A stretch of DNA of 64,000 nucleotides from Arenimonas sp. (lineage in GTDB: Bacteria; Pseudomonadota; Alphaproteobacteria; Rhizobiales; Rhizobiaceae). The position numbers were made by a program, and so were the translations under genes. Below are positions 1 through 8,164 of this stretch, one piece after another. The stretch's first letter is position 1. Each line of letters opens with the position of its first letter. The notes under the pieces are model-generated. The model saw nothing but the letters and a program-made list of their open reading frames with translations, searched no databases and had not been told where the DNA came from. The stretch lies in NCBI GenBank assembly GCA_019459145.1, contig JAIBEK010000053.1, positions 173,726-237,725 of the forward strand, written 5' to 3'.

Positions 1-286
1 CGAACTCGTCACCAATGCCTTCAAGTATGCCTATCCCGAACTGGGCGGCGGCGAAGTCCGCGTCCGGCTGAAGCGTACCGGCGAAAACGAGGCCCTGCTC
101 AGGGTCGAGGACGATGGTGTCGGAATCCAGCCGGGAAGCGCGCCGACCGGTACCGGGCTCGGCAGCCGGATCGTCAAGTCGATGGCCGCGACGCTCGGAC
201 CGGGCCTGTCGCATCTCGAGACGCCGAACGGGACGATTGTCGAGGTGCCGCTGCAGATCCTCATCGCTCCTGCTGCGCGCCACTGA
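1..286 (+). CDS. Sensor histidine kinase, C-terminal end (partial)
   Basis: The frame is open from base 2 to the TGA at 284-286 and gives 94 residues of a GHKL ATPase domain. The N box is visible as [13 protein letters not shown] at the very start and a G1-type box as [22 protein letters not shown] segment follows, as in the ATP lid and G2 region. The asparagine-rich LVTNAFKYA motif with a short domain is typical of HisKA_2/HWE kinases common in Alphaproteobacteria. These autophosphorylate on histidine and often act in general stress or light signalling, but the sensor and phospho-acceptor regions lie outside the window, so the input is unknown. It ends about 100 bases before coaBC and is probably a separate transcription unit. 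Confidence 0.8.
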   Translation, partial: ELVTNAFKYAYPELGGGEVRVRLKRTGENEALLRVEDDGVGIQPGSAPTGTGLGSRIVKSMAATLGPGLSHLETPNGTIVEVPLQILIAPAARH

Positions 287-384
287 CCCCCAAGAGCCCT
301 GCGTCATCGCCGCCTCCTGGCGGCGATTTCCCCGATCGGAAAATTCGGATAGTGTCGCCGCGATTTGAGGAAGGTTCCACAGTC

Positions 385-1596
385 ATGACCTTGGCGGGCA
401 AGCGCATCGTTCTCATCATCTCGGGCGGAATTGCCGCCTATAAGAGCCTGGATCTCATCCGCCGGCTGCGCGAACGGCGCGCGACCGTCCGGCCGATCAT
501 GACGCGAGGGGCACAGGAATTCGTCACCCCGCTCGCGGTCGGGGCACTGTCGGCGAGCCATGTCTATACCGAGCTCTTCTCCCGCGAGGACGAGCAGGAT
601 GTCGGCCATATCCGCCTTGCGCGCGATTGCAGCCTGATCGTGATCGCGCCCGCCACAGCCGACCTGATGGCGAAGATGGCCAACGGCCACGCCGACGACC
701 TCGCTTCCACCGTGCTGCTCGCCACCGACAGGCCGGTGCTGGTCGCGCCGGCGATGAACCCGAAGATGTGGGCGCACCCGGCAACCAGGCGCAATGTCGC
801 GACACTCACGGCCGACGGCCTTTCCTTCGTCGGGCCGATGGCCGGCGAGATGGCCGAGAGCGGGGAGAACGGCATTGGCCGCATGGCCGAACCGCTCGAC
901 ATCGTTGCTGCTGCGGAACGTCTGCTCGACGATGCGCCGAAGCCGCTTGCCGGCCGCACCGCCATCGTCACCTCCGGTCCGACCCATGAGCCGATCGATC
1001 CGGTCCGCTACATCGCCAACCGATCCTCCGGCCGCCAGGGCCATGCGATCGCCGCCGCATTGGCAAGGCTCGGAGCAGACGTGACCCTCGTCTCCGGCCC
1101 CGTCACTATCGCGGATCCGAAAGGTGTCGTCACCGTTCATGTCGAGCGTGCCGAAGAAATGCGCGACGCGGTGATCGCGCGACTTCCCTCCGACATCGCC
1201 GTCATGGTCGCGGCCGTTGCCGATTGGCGGGTCGCTTCATCCGCGGATCAGAAGATCAAGAAAAGACCCGGCGAGGCTCCTGCCCCTCTGCAACTCACCG
1301 AGAACCCGGATATCCTGAAGACCGTCGGCCATCACGAACACCGTCCGACCCTCGTCGTCGGCTTTGCCGCCGAGACCGAGAATGTCGAAAGCAACGGCCG
1401 CGCCAAGCTGGAGCGCAAGGGCGCCGACCTGATTGTCGCCAATGACGTGTCGCCCGAGACCGGCATCATGGGCGGCACGCACAATGCCGTGAAGCTGATC
1501 ACCAGGGCCGGCGTCGAGCAATGGCCCGACCTCTCCAAGGACGAGGTGGCGGACCGCCTGGCACGGCTGATCGCCGAGCGGCTTGGCGAGGCCTGA
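385..1596 (+). CDS. coaBC: Bifunctional phosphopantothenoylcysteine decarboxylase / phosphopantothenate-cysteine ligase
   Basis: This 403-residue enzyme makes 4'-phosphopantetheine for coenzyme A by joining cysteine to phosphopantothenate and decarboxylating the product. The N-terminal CoaC flavoprotein domain (about 1-190) shows GGIAAYK at 14-20, the expected catalytic His75 (QDVGHIR) and PAMNPKMW at 122-129. The C-terminal CoaB domain begins near TSGPTHEPIDPVRYIANRSS and carries the KIKKRP lysines. I chose the ATG at 385 because GAGGAAGG lies just upstream and the protein then starts MTLAGKRIVL as usual; an in-frame start at 352 would add eleven atypical residues. It is followed after 5 bases by a YjbR-family gene, probably co-transcribed. 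Confidence 0.95.
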   Translation: MTLAGKRIVLIISGGIAAYKSLDLIRRLRERRATVRPIMTRGAQEFVTPLAVGALSASHVYTELFSREDEQDVGHIRLARDCSLIVIAPATADLMAKMANGHADDLASTVLLATDRPVLVAPAMNPKMWAHPATRRNVATLTADGLSFVGPMAGEMAESGENGIGRMAEPLDIVAAAERLLDDAPKPLAGRTAIVTSGPTHEPIDPVRYIANRSSGRQGHAIAAALARLGADVTLVSGPVTIADPKGVVTVHVERAEEMRDAVIARLPSDIAVMVAAVADWRVASSADQKIKKRPGEAPAPLQLTENPDILKTVGHHEHRPTLVVGFAAETENVESNGRAKLERKGADLIVANDVSPETGIMGGTHNAVKLITRAGVEQWPDLSKDEVADRLARLIAERLGEA

Positions 1597-1601
1597 CCGC
1601 C

Positions 1602-1967
1602 ATGAGCCTGTTCGACAAGTCCGACTTTGACGCCTTCGTCACCGCCTTTGCCGGCGTCACGCTGGTCGACCAATGGGAATCGCATGTGGCCAAGGTGGGC
1701 GACAAGGTCTTTGTCCTCCTGCATCGCGGGGATGAAGGCGCCAATATCTGCGTCAAGGTGACGGAAGAGAGCTTCGAGATCCTGACCTCGCTCGAGGGTA
1801 TTCGCCAGGCACCCTATTTCGCCAAACGCAAATGGGTATCGATCACCGACAAGGCGTCGCTTTCGGCGGAAGAACTGGTGCACTACGTGAAGCGGTCCTA
1901 CGACCTCGTCGCCGAGGGTCTGACCCGCAAGCTGAGAAGCGAACTCGGGATCGTCCCGCTCGCCTGA
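1602..1967 (+). CDS. MmcQ/YjbR family protein
   Basis: A 121-residue small protein of the MmcQ/YjbR fold, an alpha/beta double-wing protein sometimes linked to DNA binding, with no established biochemical role. Family-like features are the segment KVFVLLHRGDEGANICVKV, a middle APYFAKRKWVSI stretch and a helical C-terminus ending LTRKLRSELG. It starts 5 bases after the coaBC stop and probably shares its transcript. It ends 12 bases before the stop of the converging amidotransferase gene. Function cannot be assigned beyond the family. Confidence 0.8.
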   Translation: MSLFDKSDFDAFVTAFAGVTLVDQWESHVAKVGDKVFVLLHRGDEGANICVKVTEESFEILTSLEGIRQAPYFAKRKWVSITDKASLSAEELVHYVKRSYDLVAEGLTRKLRSELGIVPLA

Positions 1968-1979
1968 AACGCTCGATCG

Positions 1980-2807
1980 TCAGAGCGCCATGGCCGGTTC
2001 GCGTATGCGCTCGATCCTGGTCTCCGGCTCCCAGGCCGGCTCGAACTTCGCCGCATCGAGACCGTTGGCGTCGAGGATGACCGCACTGCCGGCCGGGATC
2101 TCGACCCAGGTGTCGGTCTCGTCGTTGAGCGGCTCGGACACGAGGCAGTATCCGCCTTTGCCCCCCATGGGTGCAGCAAACAGCGTCGGGGCATGGGCAT
2201 CCGTCGCATAGCGCACGGCATAGAGCGTGCGGCCGTCGGAGAAGGCGGCCGTGAAACGAACGCGGGCCGCGCCCGTCAGGTGGCGGCTGATCTGCTCGAC
2301 GAAACCGACGGCCTCCGCCATCGCGGCGATCGGCCGGTCGCGCAGGCCGAACTGCAGGGCGAGAAGAAAGAGCAGTTCGGAATCGGTCGAGCCGGTGCGG
2401 GCGTTGAAATGCTCGTCGTCGAGCATGGATTCCATCGGCCGGCGCAACCGCTCGAAGTGGTCGATCTGGCCGTTGTGCATGAACGACCAGGCACCGTTGA
2501 CGAAGGGGTGACAGTTGTCACGGCGGGTGGAGCCGTGGGTCGCGGCACGGACATGGGCGAGGAACAGCGGCGAGCGGATCTGGCGGGCAAGGCTCTTCAG
2601 GTTGCAGTCGGACCAGGCCGGCAGAACGTCGCGAAAGCGGCCTGGCTCCGGCCGGTCGCCGTACCAGGCAATGCCGAAGCCATCGGCATTGGTGGCGGTC
2701 TTGGCCTTGGTGGCGCAGTGGGACTGCTCGATCAGGGAATGGGCGGGCGAGGTGACGAGTTCCTCGAGATAGATCGGTTCACCGCGATAGGCTGCCCAAC
2801 GACACAT
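1980..2807 (-). CDS. Class II glutamine amidotransferase (YafJ-like)
   Basis: A 275-residue stand-alone Ntn-hydrolase-type glutaminase domain. Cys2 (MCRWAAYRG) would be the N-terminal nucleophile after methionine removal. Typical class II features follow: NADGFGIAWYG, FLAHVRAATHGS and the NCHPFVNGAWSFMHNGQI block that binds glutamine. The acceptor reaction is unknown; members of this stand-alone group resemble YafJ and EgtC (ergothioneine amidohydrolase), but no egt genes are nearby. It converges on the YjbR gene and is divergent from the pirin gene, with 274 bases between them holding both promoters. Confidence 0.85.
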   Translation of the reverse strand: MCRWAAYRGEPIYLEELVTSPAHSLIEQSHCATKAKTATNADGFGIAWYGDRPEPGRFRDVLPAWSDCNLKSLARQIRSPLFLAHVRAATHGSTRRDNCHPFVNGAWSFMHNGQIDHFERLRRPMESMLDDEHFNARTGSTDSELLFLLALQFGLRDRPIAAMAEAVGFVEQISRHLTGAARVRFTAAFSDGRTLYAVRYATDAHAPTLFAAPMGGKGGYCLVSEPLNDETDTWVEIPAGSAVILDANGLDAAKFEPAWEPETRIERIREPAMAL

Positions 2808-3081
2808 GTTTTTTCAAATTCTCCGATGGCCTGCCCGCATCCGTCCGGCCCGCAATTGAGCCATTCCGGTGGTTCGCTCGAAGCCAGTCTTCGCTCGAAT
2901 GGCTAACGAAACCTAAACAATCACTGCATTGATGACAGAATTTTGACGATCCCCGCAATCACTTTTTGCGGTGCCGCATTGCCTTTTGTGAACACTGCGT
3001 TCCCGCCCGGCCTCCTGCGGGCGGGGCCGTGATCGATTATATTGGCTCCAAGTTGAAACAGGTTCGAAAGGAGCAAGACCG

Positions 3082-3993
3082 ATGTCCATACGCCCCGTCA
3101 AGCATGAGAGCCGCGCCACGCCCGCCATGGAAGGCGCCGGCGTCAAACTGCACCGCGTGTTCGGGTTCGGCGATCCGTCGATGACCGACCCCTTCCTGAT
3201 GATGGACGATTTCCGCAACGACAACCCGTCCGACTATATCCGCGGCTTTCCCTGGCATCCGCATCGTGGCATCGAGACCATCACCTATGTGCTGGCCGGC
3301 ACCGTCGAGCATGGCGACAGCCTGGGCAATCGCGGCCTGCTCGGCGCCGGCGACGTACAGTGGATGACGGCCGGCAGCGGCATCATGCACCAGGAAATGC
3401 CGAAGGGCGATTTTTCCGGCAAGATGCACGGCTTCCAGCTGTGGGCCAACCTGCCCTCGTCGCTGAAGATGACCGCGCCGCGCTATCAGGACGTCAAGGG
3501 CACCGACATTCCGGTGGTCGTGGATGACGACGGCACCGTCGTGCGCGTCATTACCGGCGATTTCTGGGGCAAGTCGGGTCCGGTCGATGGCATCGCCGCC
3601 GAGCCGGTCTATCTCGACATCTCGGTTCAGCCGGGCAAGCGCAAGAGCTTTCCGGTCGACACCTATCGTTCGGCCTTCGCCTATATCTTCGCCGGCTCCG
3701 GCTCCTTCCGCGACGCCTCCAAGCCCTTCGGCGTCAAGGTGGAAAAGGAATTCATGGGCGAGGAGCTGAACATCCGCGATCTGTCGGGCAACCGGACGCT
3801 GGTGGTGTTCGACACCGGCGACGAGGTGACGGTGCAGGCCGGCGACGAGGGCATCCGCTTCCTGCTGGTCACCGGCAAGCCGATCCAGGAGCCGGTCGCC
3901 TGGCATGGACCGATCGTGATGAACACCCGCGAGGAACTGATGCAGGCGATGCGCGAACTGCAGAACGGCACCTTCATCAAGGCCGATCACTAG
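3082..3993 (+). CDS. Pirin family protein (cupin)
   Basis: A 303-residue two-cupin protein. The N-terminal cupin has the pirin metal site: HPHRG at 59-63 gives two histidines, and MHQE at 102-105 gives the third histidine and the glutamate. FPWHPHRGIETITYVL is a pirin hallmark. The C-terminal pirin domain follows from about residue 180. Bacterial pirins bind iron; some act as quercetinases or stress-linked regulators, and the substrate cannot be told from sequence. The ATG is preceded by GAAAGGAG. A hairpin with a T run follows the gene, so it is probably monocistronic. Confidence 0.9.
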   Translation: MSIRPVKHESRATPAMEGAGVKLHRVFGFGDPSMTDPFLMMDDFRNDNPSDYIRGFPWHPHRGIETITYVLAGTVEHGDSLGNRGLLGAGDVQWMTAGSGIMHQEMPKGDFSGKMHGFQLWANLPSSLKMTAPRYQDVKGTDIPVVVDDDGTVVRVITGDFWGKSGPVDGIAAEPVYLDISVQPGKRKSFPVDTYRSAFAYIFAGSGSFRDASKPFGVKVEKEFMGEELNIRDLSGNRTLVVFDTGDEVTVQAGDEGIRFLLVTGKPIQEPVAWHGPIVMNTREELMQAMRELQNGTFIKADH

Positions 3994-4022
3994 CCGTTGC
4001 GATCAAAAACCAGACACCTGAG

Positions 4023-4048
4023 ACGCCGGGCCTTGCGCCCGGCGTTTT
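4023..4048 (+). terminator. Rho-independent terminator after pirin gene
   Basis: Perfect 9-bp stem ACGCCGGGC / GCCCGGCGT around a CTTGC loop, followed by TTTC, 29 bases past the pirin stop codon. It points downstream on the plus strand. Confidence 0.75.
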
Positions 4049-4132
4049 CGTTTCGGTCCGGTTCCCGTCAAAGATGCCTTTCCATCCCATCGCCTTGCGA
4101 TAGAGTGCCGCGGGAACAATAGAGGCTTATTC

Positions 4133-4750
4133 ATGTACGTACTTTATGGATCAAACGGGTCGGGCAGCGCATCGGTCGAAGCGGCCCTGGCCTTGTCCGG
4201 CGCCGAATATGAAATCGTTCAGACCCCCACCGCCGAAGGCATGCACCTCACCGAGGATTTCAAGGCCATCAACCCGCGACAGCAGGTGCCGGCGCTGCGG
4301 CTGCCGGACGCATCCGTCATGACGGAAGGCTCGGCCATGATGTTGCACCTCGCCGACGCCTTTCCGGCCGCACAGCTTGCACCGCCGCCCGGAACGCCGG
4401 CGCGCGCCCAGCATGACCGCTGGCTGGTCTTCATGGTGGTCAACATCTACGAGGGCGAACTGCGCAAGGGCTATTCGGATCGCTATACGGACGATGCGGA
4501 CGGCGCCGTGGGCGTCAAGACGAGCGCCGATGCTTATGTGAAACGGCATCACACAATCCTTGAAGAGACGATCGTCGGCCCCTTCCTCTTCGGGCCGGAA
4601 ATGACCATGGCGGACATCTATCTGTGGATGCTGGCCGGCTGGATGGATCAGGATTGGCTGGCGGCCCATTGCCCGAAAATCACGACGCTGGCTGCCACGA
4701 TCGGACAGAACCCGCTCGTCGCCCCGATTCATGCGGTCCATTTCGGCTAA
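4133..4750 (+). CDS. Glutathione S-transferase family protein
   Basis: A 205-residue cytosolic-type GST. The thioredoxin-like N-terminal domain includes MYVLYGSNGSGSASVEAAL, where a serine near residue 9-11 could activate glutathione, and INPRQQVPALRLPDASVMTE with the usual cis-proline (QVPAL) and the acidic-hydroxyl glutathione contact. The helical C-terminal domain ends with MTMADIYLWMLAGW, the N-capping motif of GSTs. The likely role is conjugation or reduction of electrophiles using the glutathione made by gshB elsewhere in this window. The substrate is unknown. Confidence 0.88.
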   Translation: MYVLYGSNGSGSASVEAALALSGAEYEIVQTPTAEGMHLTEDFKAINPRQQVPALRLPDASVMTEGSAMMLHLADAFPAAQLAPPPGTPARAQHDRWLVFMVVNIYEGELRKGYSDRYTDDADGAVGVKTSADAYVKRHHTILEETIVGPFLFGPEMTMADIYLWMLAGWMDQDWLAAHCPKITTLAATIGQNPLVAPIHAVHFG

Positions 4751-4801
4751 GCCGAAATCCGCCAAGGCCTATCGCCGCGCATCGCGACAAGGAAAAGCAA
4801 T

Positions 4802-5410
4802 ATGGAAAAGACCGTTCTCGAGGACATTCAGGAGCGGCTCGCAGCAGCTCGTCGAGAACTCGAGGAAGAACTCGACCGCCGCATCGCGGCTCAGCGCGAG
4901 CGCTTCCGCTACCAGCTGCAACAGGGCAAGGTCCGCTTCGAGAAGGACATGCGCGCGTGGCAGCGCCAGTATCGCACCGGCCTTCTGCGTTATGTCACGC
5001 GCGGCAACCTTGCGTATCTTCTGACGGCGCCGCTGATCTACGGCCTCGTCATCCCGCTGGCGCTGCTCGACCTTTCGGTGACGATCTACCAGCAAATCTG
5101 TTTTCGGGTCTATGGCATCGACCTGGTGAAACGAGGCGATCACATTGTCGTCGACCGTCATCACCTCGCCTATCTCAACGGCCTCGAAAAACTCAACTGC
5201 ATCTATTGCGGCTACGGAAACGGGGTGATCGCCTATGCCCGCGAGATCGCCGGGCGGACCGAGCGCTTCTGGTGCCCGATCAAGCATGCAATCCGGACGG
5301 CGGATCCGCATCCTCACTTCGAGGAATTTCTCGAATATGGCGATGCGGAAGCCTATCGTGCCTGGGTGGAGAGCTATCGCCGGACCAAGAAGTGGCCCAA
5401 GGAGGAATAG
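4802..5410 (+). CDS. Conserved-looking hypothetical protein with coiled coil, membrane segment and Cys/His motifs
   Basis: I do not recognise this 202-residue protein. Residues 3-55 are charged and heptad-like (EDIQERLAAARRELEEEL), suggesting a coiled coil. Residues about 68-98 are hydrophobic (TAPLIYGLVIPLALLDLSV) and probably form one or two membrane helices. The C-terminal part has a CIYCGYGNG motif (Cys133, Cys136) and WCPIKH (Cys158, His162), which could bind a metal, plus two adjacent histidines at 120-121. The ATG follows AAGGAAAAGCAAT. It is 2 bases upstream of a flavin-reductase-like gene and probably co-translated, so the two may work together. The order of features suggests an inner-membrane protein with a cytoplasmic or periplasmic metal-binding tail. 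Confidence 0.7.
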   Translation: MEKTVLEDIQERLAAARRELEEELDRRIAAQRERFRYQLQQGKVRFEKDMRAWQRQYRTGLLRYVTRGNLAYLLTAPLIYGLVIPLALLDLSVTIYQQICFRVYGIDLVKRGDHIVVDRHHLAYLNGLEKLNCIYCGYGNGVIAYAREIAGRTERFWCPIKHAIRTADPHPHFEEFLEYGDAEAYRAWVESYRRTKKWPKEE

Positions 5411-5412
5411 GC

Positions 5413-5943
5413 GTGAAACCCTTCCCGCTCGACAAGGTCTACCAGCTGATCGAGCCCGGACCGGTAGTGCTGCTCGCCACCGCCTTCGACGGCAAGCCGA
5501 ACGTCATGACCATGTCCTGGCACATGATGATGGAATTCGTGCCCCCGCGGATCGGCTGCATCGTCAGCTCCGCCGACCACAGCTTCACCGCGCTCGCCAA
5601 GACCGGCGAATGCGTGATCGCCATTCCCTCGGCTGATATGGCCGAAAAGGTCGTGGCGATCGGCAATTGCTCCGGCCGCGACACCGACAAGTTCGCCGAG
5701 TTCGGCCTGACCGCGGTGCCCGCCGAAGAAGTCTCGGCGCCGCTGATCGGCGAATGCTTCGCCAATCTCGAATGCAAGATCATGGACCGGGACTTCGTCG
5801 AGCGCCACAATCTATTCGTGCTCGACGTGGTGAAGGCCTGGCACGATACGCGCCGGCCCGCGCCGAAGACCCTGCATCACAAGGGCTACGGCACATTCGC
5901 GATCGACGGCGAGGAGATCACCCTCGCATCGAAGATGCCGTAA
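5413..5943 (+). CDS. Flavin reductase-like protein (FMN-binding split barrel)
   Basis: A 176-residue protein starting at GTG 5413, with GGAGGAA just upstream at the end of the preceding gene. The fold is recognisable from GPVVLLATAFDGKPNVMTMSWHMM at the N-terminus and SADHSFTALAKTGECVIAIP, the FMN phosphate-binding region of flavin reductase-like/DUF447-type proteins. Such proteins bind FMN non-covalently and reduce flavins or act on small substrates using NAD(P)H. The partner is unknown; the immediately upstream Cys/His membrane protein is a candidate. It ends 9 bases before the stop of the converging SDR gene. Confidence 0.8.
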   Translation: MKPFPLDKVYQLIEPGPVVLLATAFDGKPNVMTMSWHMMMEFVPPRIGCIVSSADHSFTALAKTGECVIAIPSADMAEKVVAIGNCSGRDTDKFAEFGLTAVPAEEVSAPLIGECFANLECKIMDRDFVERHNLFVLDVVKAWHDTRRPAPKTLHHKGYGTFAIDGEEITLASKMP

Positions 5944-5952
5944 CCCACCGGT

Positions 5953-6717
5953 TCAATTGAACACCAGCCCGCCATCGACGATCAGGTTCTGGCCGGTGAC
6001 GGCACGAGACCAGGGGCTGGCGAAGAAAAGCACGGCATCGGCCATCTCGTCTGGCGTCGTCACGCGCCGCAGCGGCGTCGAACCGGCGATCAGGTCGAAC
6101 ACCGCCTCCGGCGTCGCGCTGCTCGCATCCGTGGTGCGCAGGAGCCCACCCGACACCATGTTGACGGTGATCCCCGCCGGACCAAGCTCCGCCGCGGCCG
6201 TGCGCGTCAGGGACAGGAGCGCGGCCTTGGCCGCCGTATAGTCGTGGTAGGGCACGACCGGGTTCTGGAAGAGATTGGTGCCGATCAGCACGATGCGGCC
6301 GAAACCGCGCTCGCGCATGGACGGTGCCGCCGTGCGGATGAGGTTCAAGGCACCCTTTACGCCCGTCTCCATATGGGCGGCGATCTCGTCCCAGGTCAGC
6401 GCATCGAGTTTGGCGCGCGCGTCGCCGTTGAAGGAGAAATCCGCGAGCGCGTTGTGGATGATGGTGGTCGGGGCATCGAGGCGCTCCGTCACCTCTGCCA
6501 CCATCCGCGCGACCGCTTCGCCGTCGCGGACATCGGCGCCGAAGGCCGAGGCCTTGTCGCCGAGACGCGCCGCCAGATCATCGGCCGCCTTGCCGCTGTT
6601 GCGATAGTTGACCGCAACGCTCGCCCCTTCGCGGGCAAAGGCGGTGGCGATCGCGGCACCGAGGCCGCGGCCGGCGCCAGTGACGATAACCGTCTGCTCG
6701 TTGATGGGCAGGCTCAT
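5953..6717 (-). CDS. SDR family oxidoreductase (3-oxoacyl-ACP-reductase-like)
   Basis: A 254-residue classical short-chain dehydrogenase. The nucleotide motif TGAGRGLG is at 13-20, a divergent HNAL replaces the usual NNAG at 88-91, and the catalytic Tyr160 and Lys164 sit in PYHDYTAAKAA. The C-terminus ends in a VDGG segment. It reduces or oxidises a carbonyl/alcohol with NAD(P)(H); the substrate is unknown. Its ATG overlaps the thiD stop by 4 bases, so it is the last gene of the TPP-riboswitch-controlled thiamine operon, which hints at a role linked to thiamine precursor handling. That link is inference. An expected catalytic serine appears as Thr147. Confidence 0.85.
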   Translation of the reverse strand: MSLPINEQTVIVTGAGRGLGAAIATAFAREGASVAVNYRNSGKAADDLAARLGDKASAFGADVRDGEAVARMVAEVTERLDAPTTIIHNALADFSFNGDARAKLDALTWDEIAAHMETGVKGALNLIRTAAPSMRERGFGRIVLIGTNLFQNPVVPYHDYTAAKAALLSLTRTAAAELGPAGITVNMVSGGLLRTTDASSATPEAVFDLIAGSTPLRRVTTPDEMADAVLFFASPWSRAVTGQNLIVDGGLVFN

Positions 6718-7532
6718 GATTTGTTTCCTTCCGTGTTCCAGAGCGCATGAAAATGATGGATGGGGCCGTGGCCGGAGCCGACGGAAAGGACTTGCGCCGC
6801 GGCAACCGCGCCGGCGAGCCAAGCCTTGGCGGCAGCAACCGCCTCGGCAGGCGCCGAGCCCTTGGCAAGCTCGGCGGCGATGGCGCTCGATAGCGAGCAG
6901 CCCGTGCCATGGGTGTTCTTCGTCGGCACACGTGGCGCCTCGAACCAGCGCGTGCCGGCATCGGAAACCAGCACGTCGGGGCTCTCCGTCCCGCCGAGAT
7001 GGCCGCCCTTGACCAGCACAGCTGAGGGACCCAGCGCGCGCAGCCTCATCGCCTGCGCTTCCATGCCATCCCGGTCCGTCGCCTCTGGCTCGCCGAGGAG
7101 TGCGGCTGCTTCCGGCAGGTTGGGCGTGATCAGCGTAGCGAGCGGCAGAAGGCGGGTCGTCAGCACTGCCACCGCCCGCGGATCGAGCAGCGAGGCGCCA
7201 CCCTTGGCGACCATGACCGGATCGAGCACCACCGGAATGCCGCGATGCGGCTCCAGTGCCCCCGCGACGGCTTCGGCGATCGCGGCATTGGCGATCATGC
7301 CGATCTTCACCGCATCGACGCGGACATCGGCAAATATCATGCGGATCTGTTCGGCGACGAAATCCGGCGGCACGGCATGGACGGCCGAGACGCCTTGCGT
7401 GTTCTGGGCGGTCAGCGCGGTGAGCGCCGCCATGCCATAGACGCCACGCGCGGAGAAAGCCTTGAGGTCGGCCTGGATGCCGGCGCCGCCCGAGGGGTCG
7501 GAGCCGGCGATGGACAAGACGTTGCGGATCAT
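6714..7532 (-). CDS. thiD: Hydroxymethylpyrimidine/phosphomethylpyrimidine kinase
   Basis: A 272-residue ribokinase-fold kinase that phosphorylates HMP and HMP-P to give HMP-PP for thiamine synthesis. The N-terminus MIRNVLSIAGSDPSGGAGIQ is diagnostic, as are the KIGM segment, PVVLDPVMVAKGG and the C-terminal anion hole NTHGTGCSLSSA. It overlaps thiE upstream and the SDR downstream by 4 bases each (ATGA), so translation is coupled. With thiM and thiE it forms a salvage route from the HMP and thiazole moieties to thiamine phosphate. Confidence 0.95.
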   Translation of the reverse strand: MIRNVLSIAGSDPSGGAGIQADLKAFSARGVYGMAALTALTAQNTQGVSAVHAVPPDFVAEQIRMIFADVRVDAVKIGMIANAAIAEAVAGALEPHRGIPVVLDPVMVAKGGASLLDPRAVAVLTTRLLPLATLITPNLPEAAALLGEPEATDRDGMEAQAMRLRALGPSAVLVKGGHLGGTESPDVLVSDAGTRWFEAPRVPTKNTHGTGCSLSSAIAAELAKGSAPAEAVAAAKAWLAGAVAAAQVLSVGSGHGPIHHFHALWNTEGNKS

Positions 7533-8164
7533 GATCTGGCCTTTCGAATGGCTTGGGAGAGTTCGAAAGCGGCAGCCTGCGGATCCGGCTGGCCGCAGAT
7601 GGCCGAGACGACGGCAAGGCCCTCGGCGCCCGCCTTGAGGACCGCCGCGACGTGATCAAGCTTCAGTCCGCCGATGGCGACCGCCGGCAGCGCGGTGGCC
7701 CCCACGAGACAGATGAGCCCTGCGAGCCCCACCGGCGGTTTGTGCCCCGGCTTGGTGGAGGTGGCAAAGACAGGCCCGGCCCCGACATAGTCGACGACGG
7801 CCGGATCGACGGCCGCCGCCAGCGCCTCGGTTTCAACCGAGAGCCCGAGGATCATGTCCGGCCCGATCAGCCGCCGTGCCGTCTGCGCATCCATGTCGTC
7901 CTGGCCGACATGCAGACCGTCGGCCCCGATGGCGAGCGCCGCCTCGACGTCGTCGTTGACGATCAGCGGCACGCCGGTGCCGTGTAACGCCGCCTTCAGC
8001 GCTCGTCCGGTTTCGATCATCTGCGCCGGAGGGGCGTTCTTGTCGCGCAGCTGCACTAGGGTGACGCCGCCGGCGACGGCACGCCGTGCTGTCTCGACCA
8101 TGCCGAGCGGCCGGCAAAGGACCGGATCGAGCACGAGGTAGAGCGAGAGGTCGAAGCGCTTCAC
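7529..8164 (-). CDS. thiE: Thiamine phosphate synthase
   Basis: A 211-residue TIM-barrel enzyme that couples HMP-PP with thiazole phosphate. Seen features are TLVQLRDKNAP, the pyrophosphate-binding VNDDVEAALAIGADGLHVGQDDMD, the flexible region around GAGPVFATSTKPGHKPPVGL and AIGGL near the C-terminus, all at the expected order and spacing. The start overlaps the thiM stop by 4 bases. Length is normal for ThiE. Confidence 0.94.
   Translation of the reverse strand: MKRFDLSLYLVLDPVLCRPLGMVETARRAVAGGVTLVQLRDKNAPPAQMIETGRALKAALHGTGVPLIVNDDVEAALAIGADGLHVGQDDMDAQTARRLIGPDMILGLSVETEALAAAVDPAVVDYVGAGPVFATSTKPGHKPPVGLAGLICLVGATALPAVAIGGLKLDHVAAVLKAGAEGLAVVSAICGQPDPQAAAFELSQAIRKARS

Noticed and set aside
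4624..5412. Continuous frame running from the GST gene into the flavin-reductase-like gene
   Set aside because: The GST and the 202-residue protein occupy this stretch in other frames with good starts. The flavin-reductase-like protein starts properly at GTG 5413.
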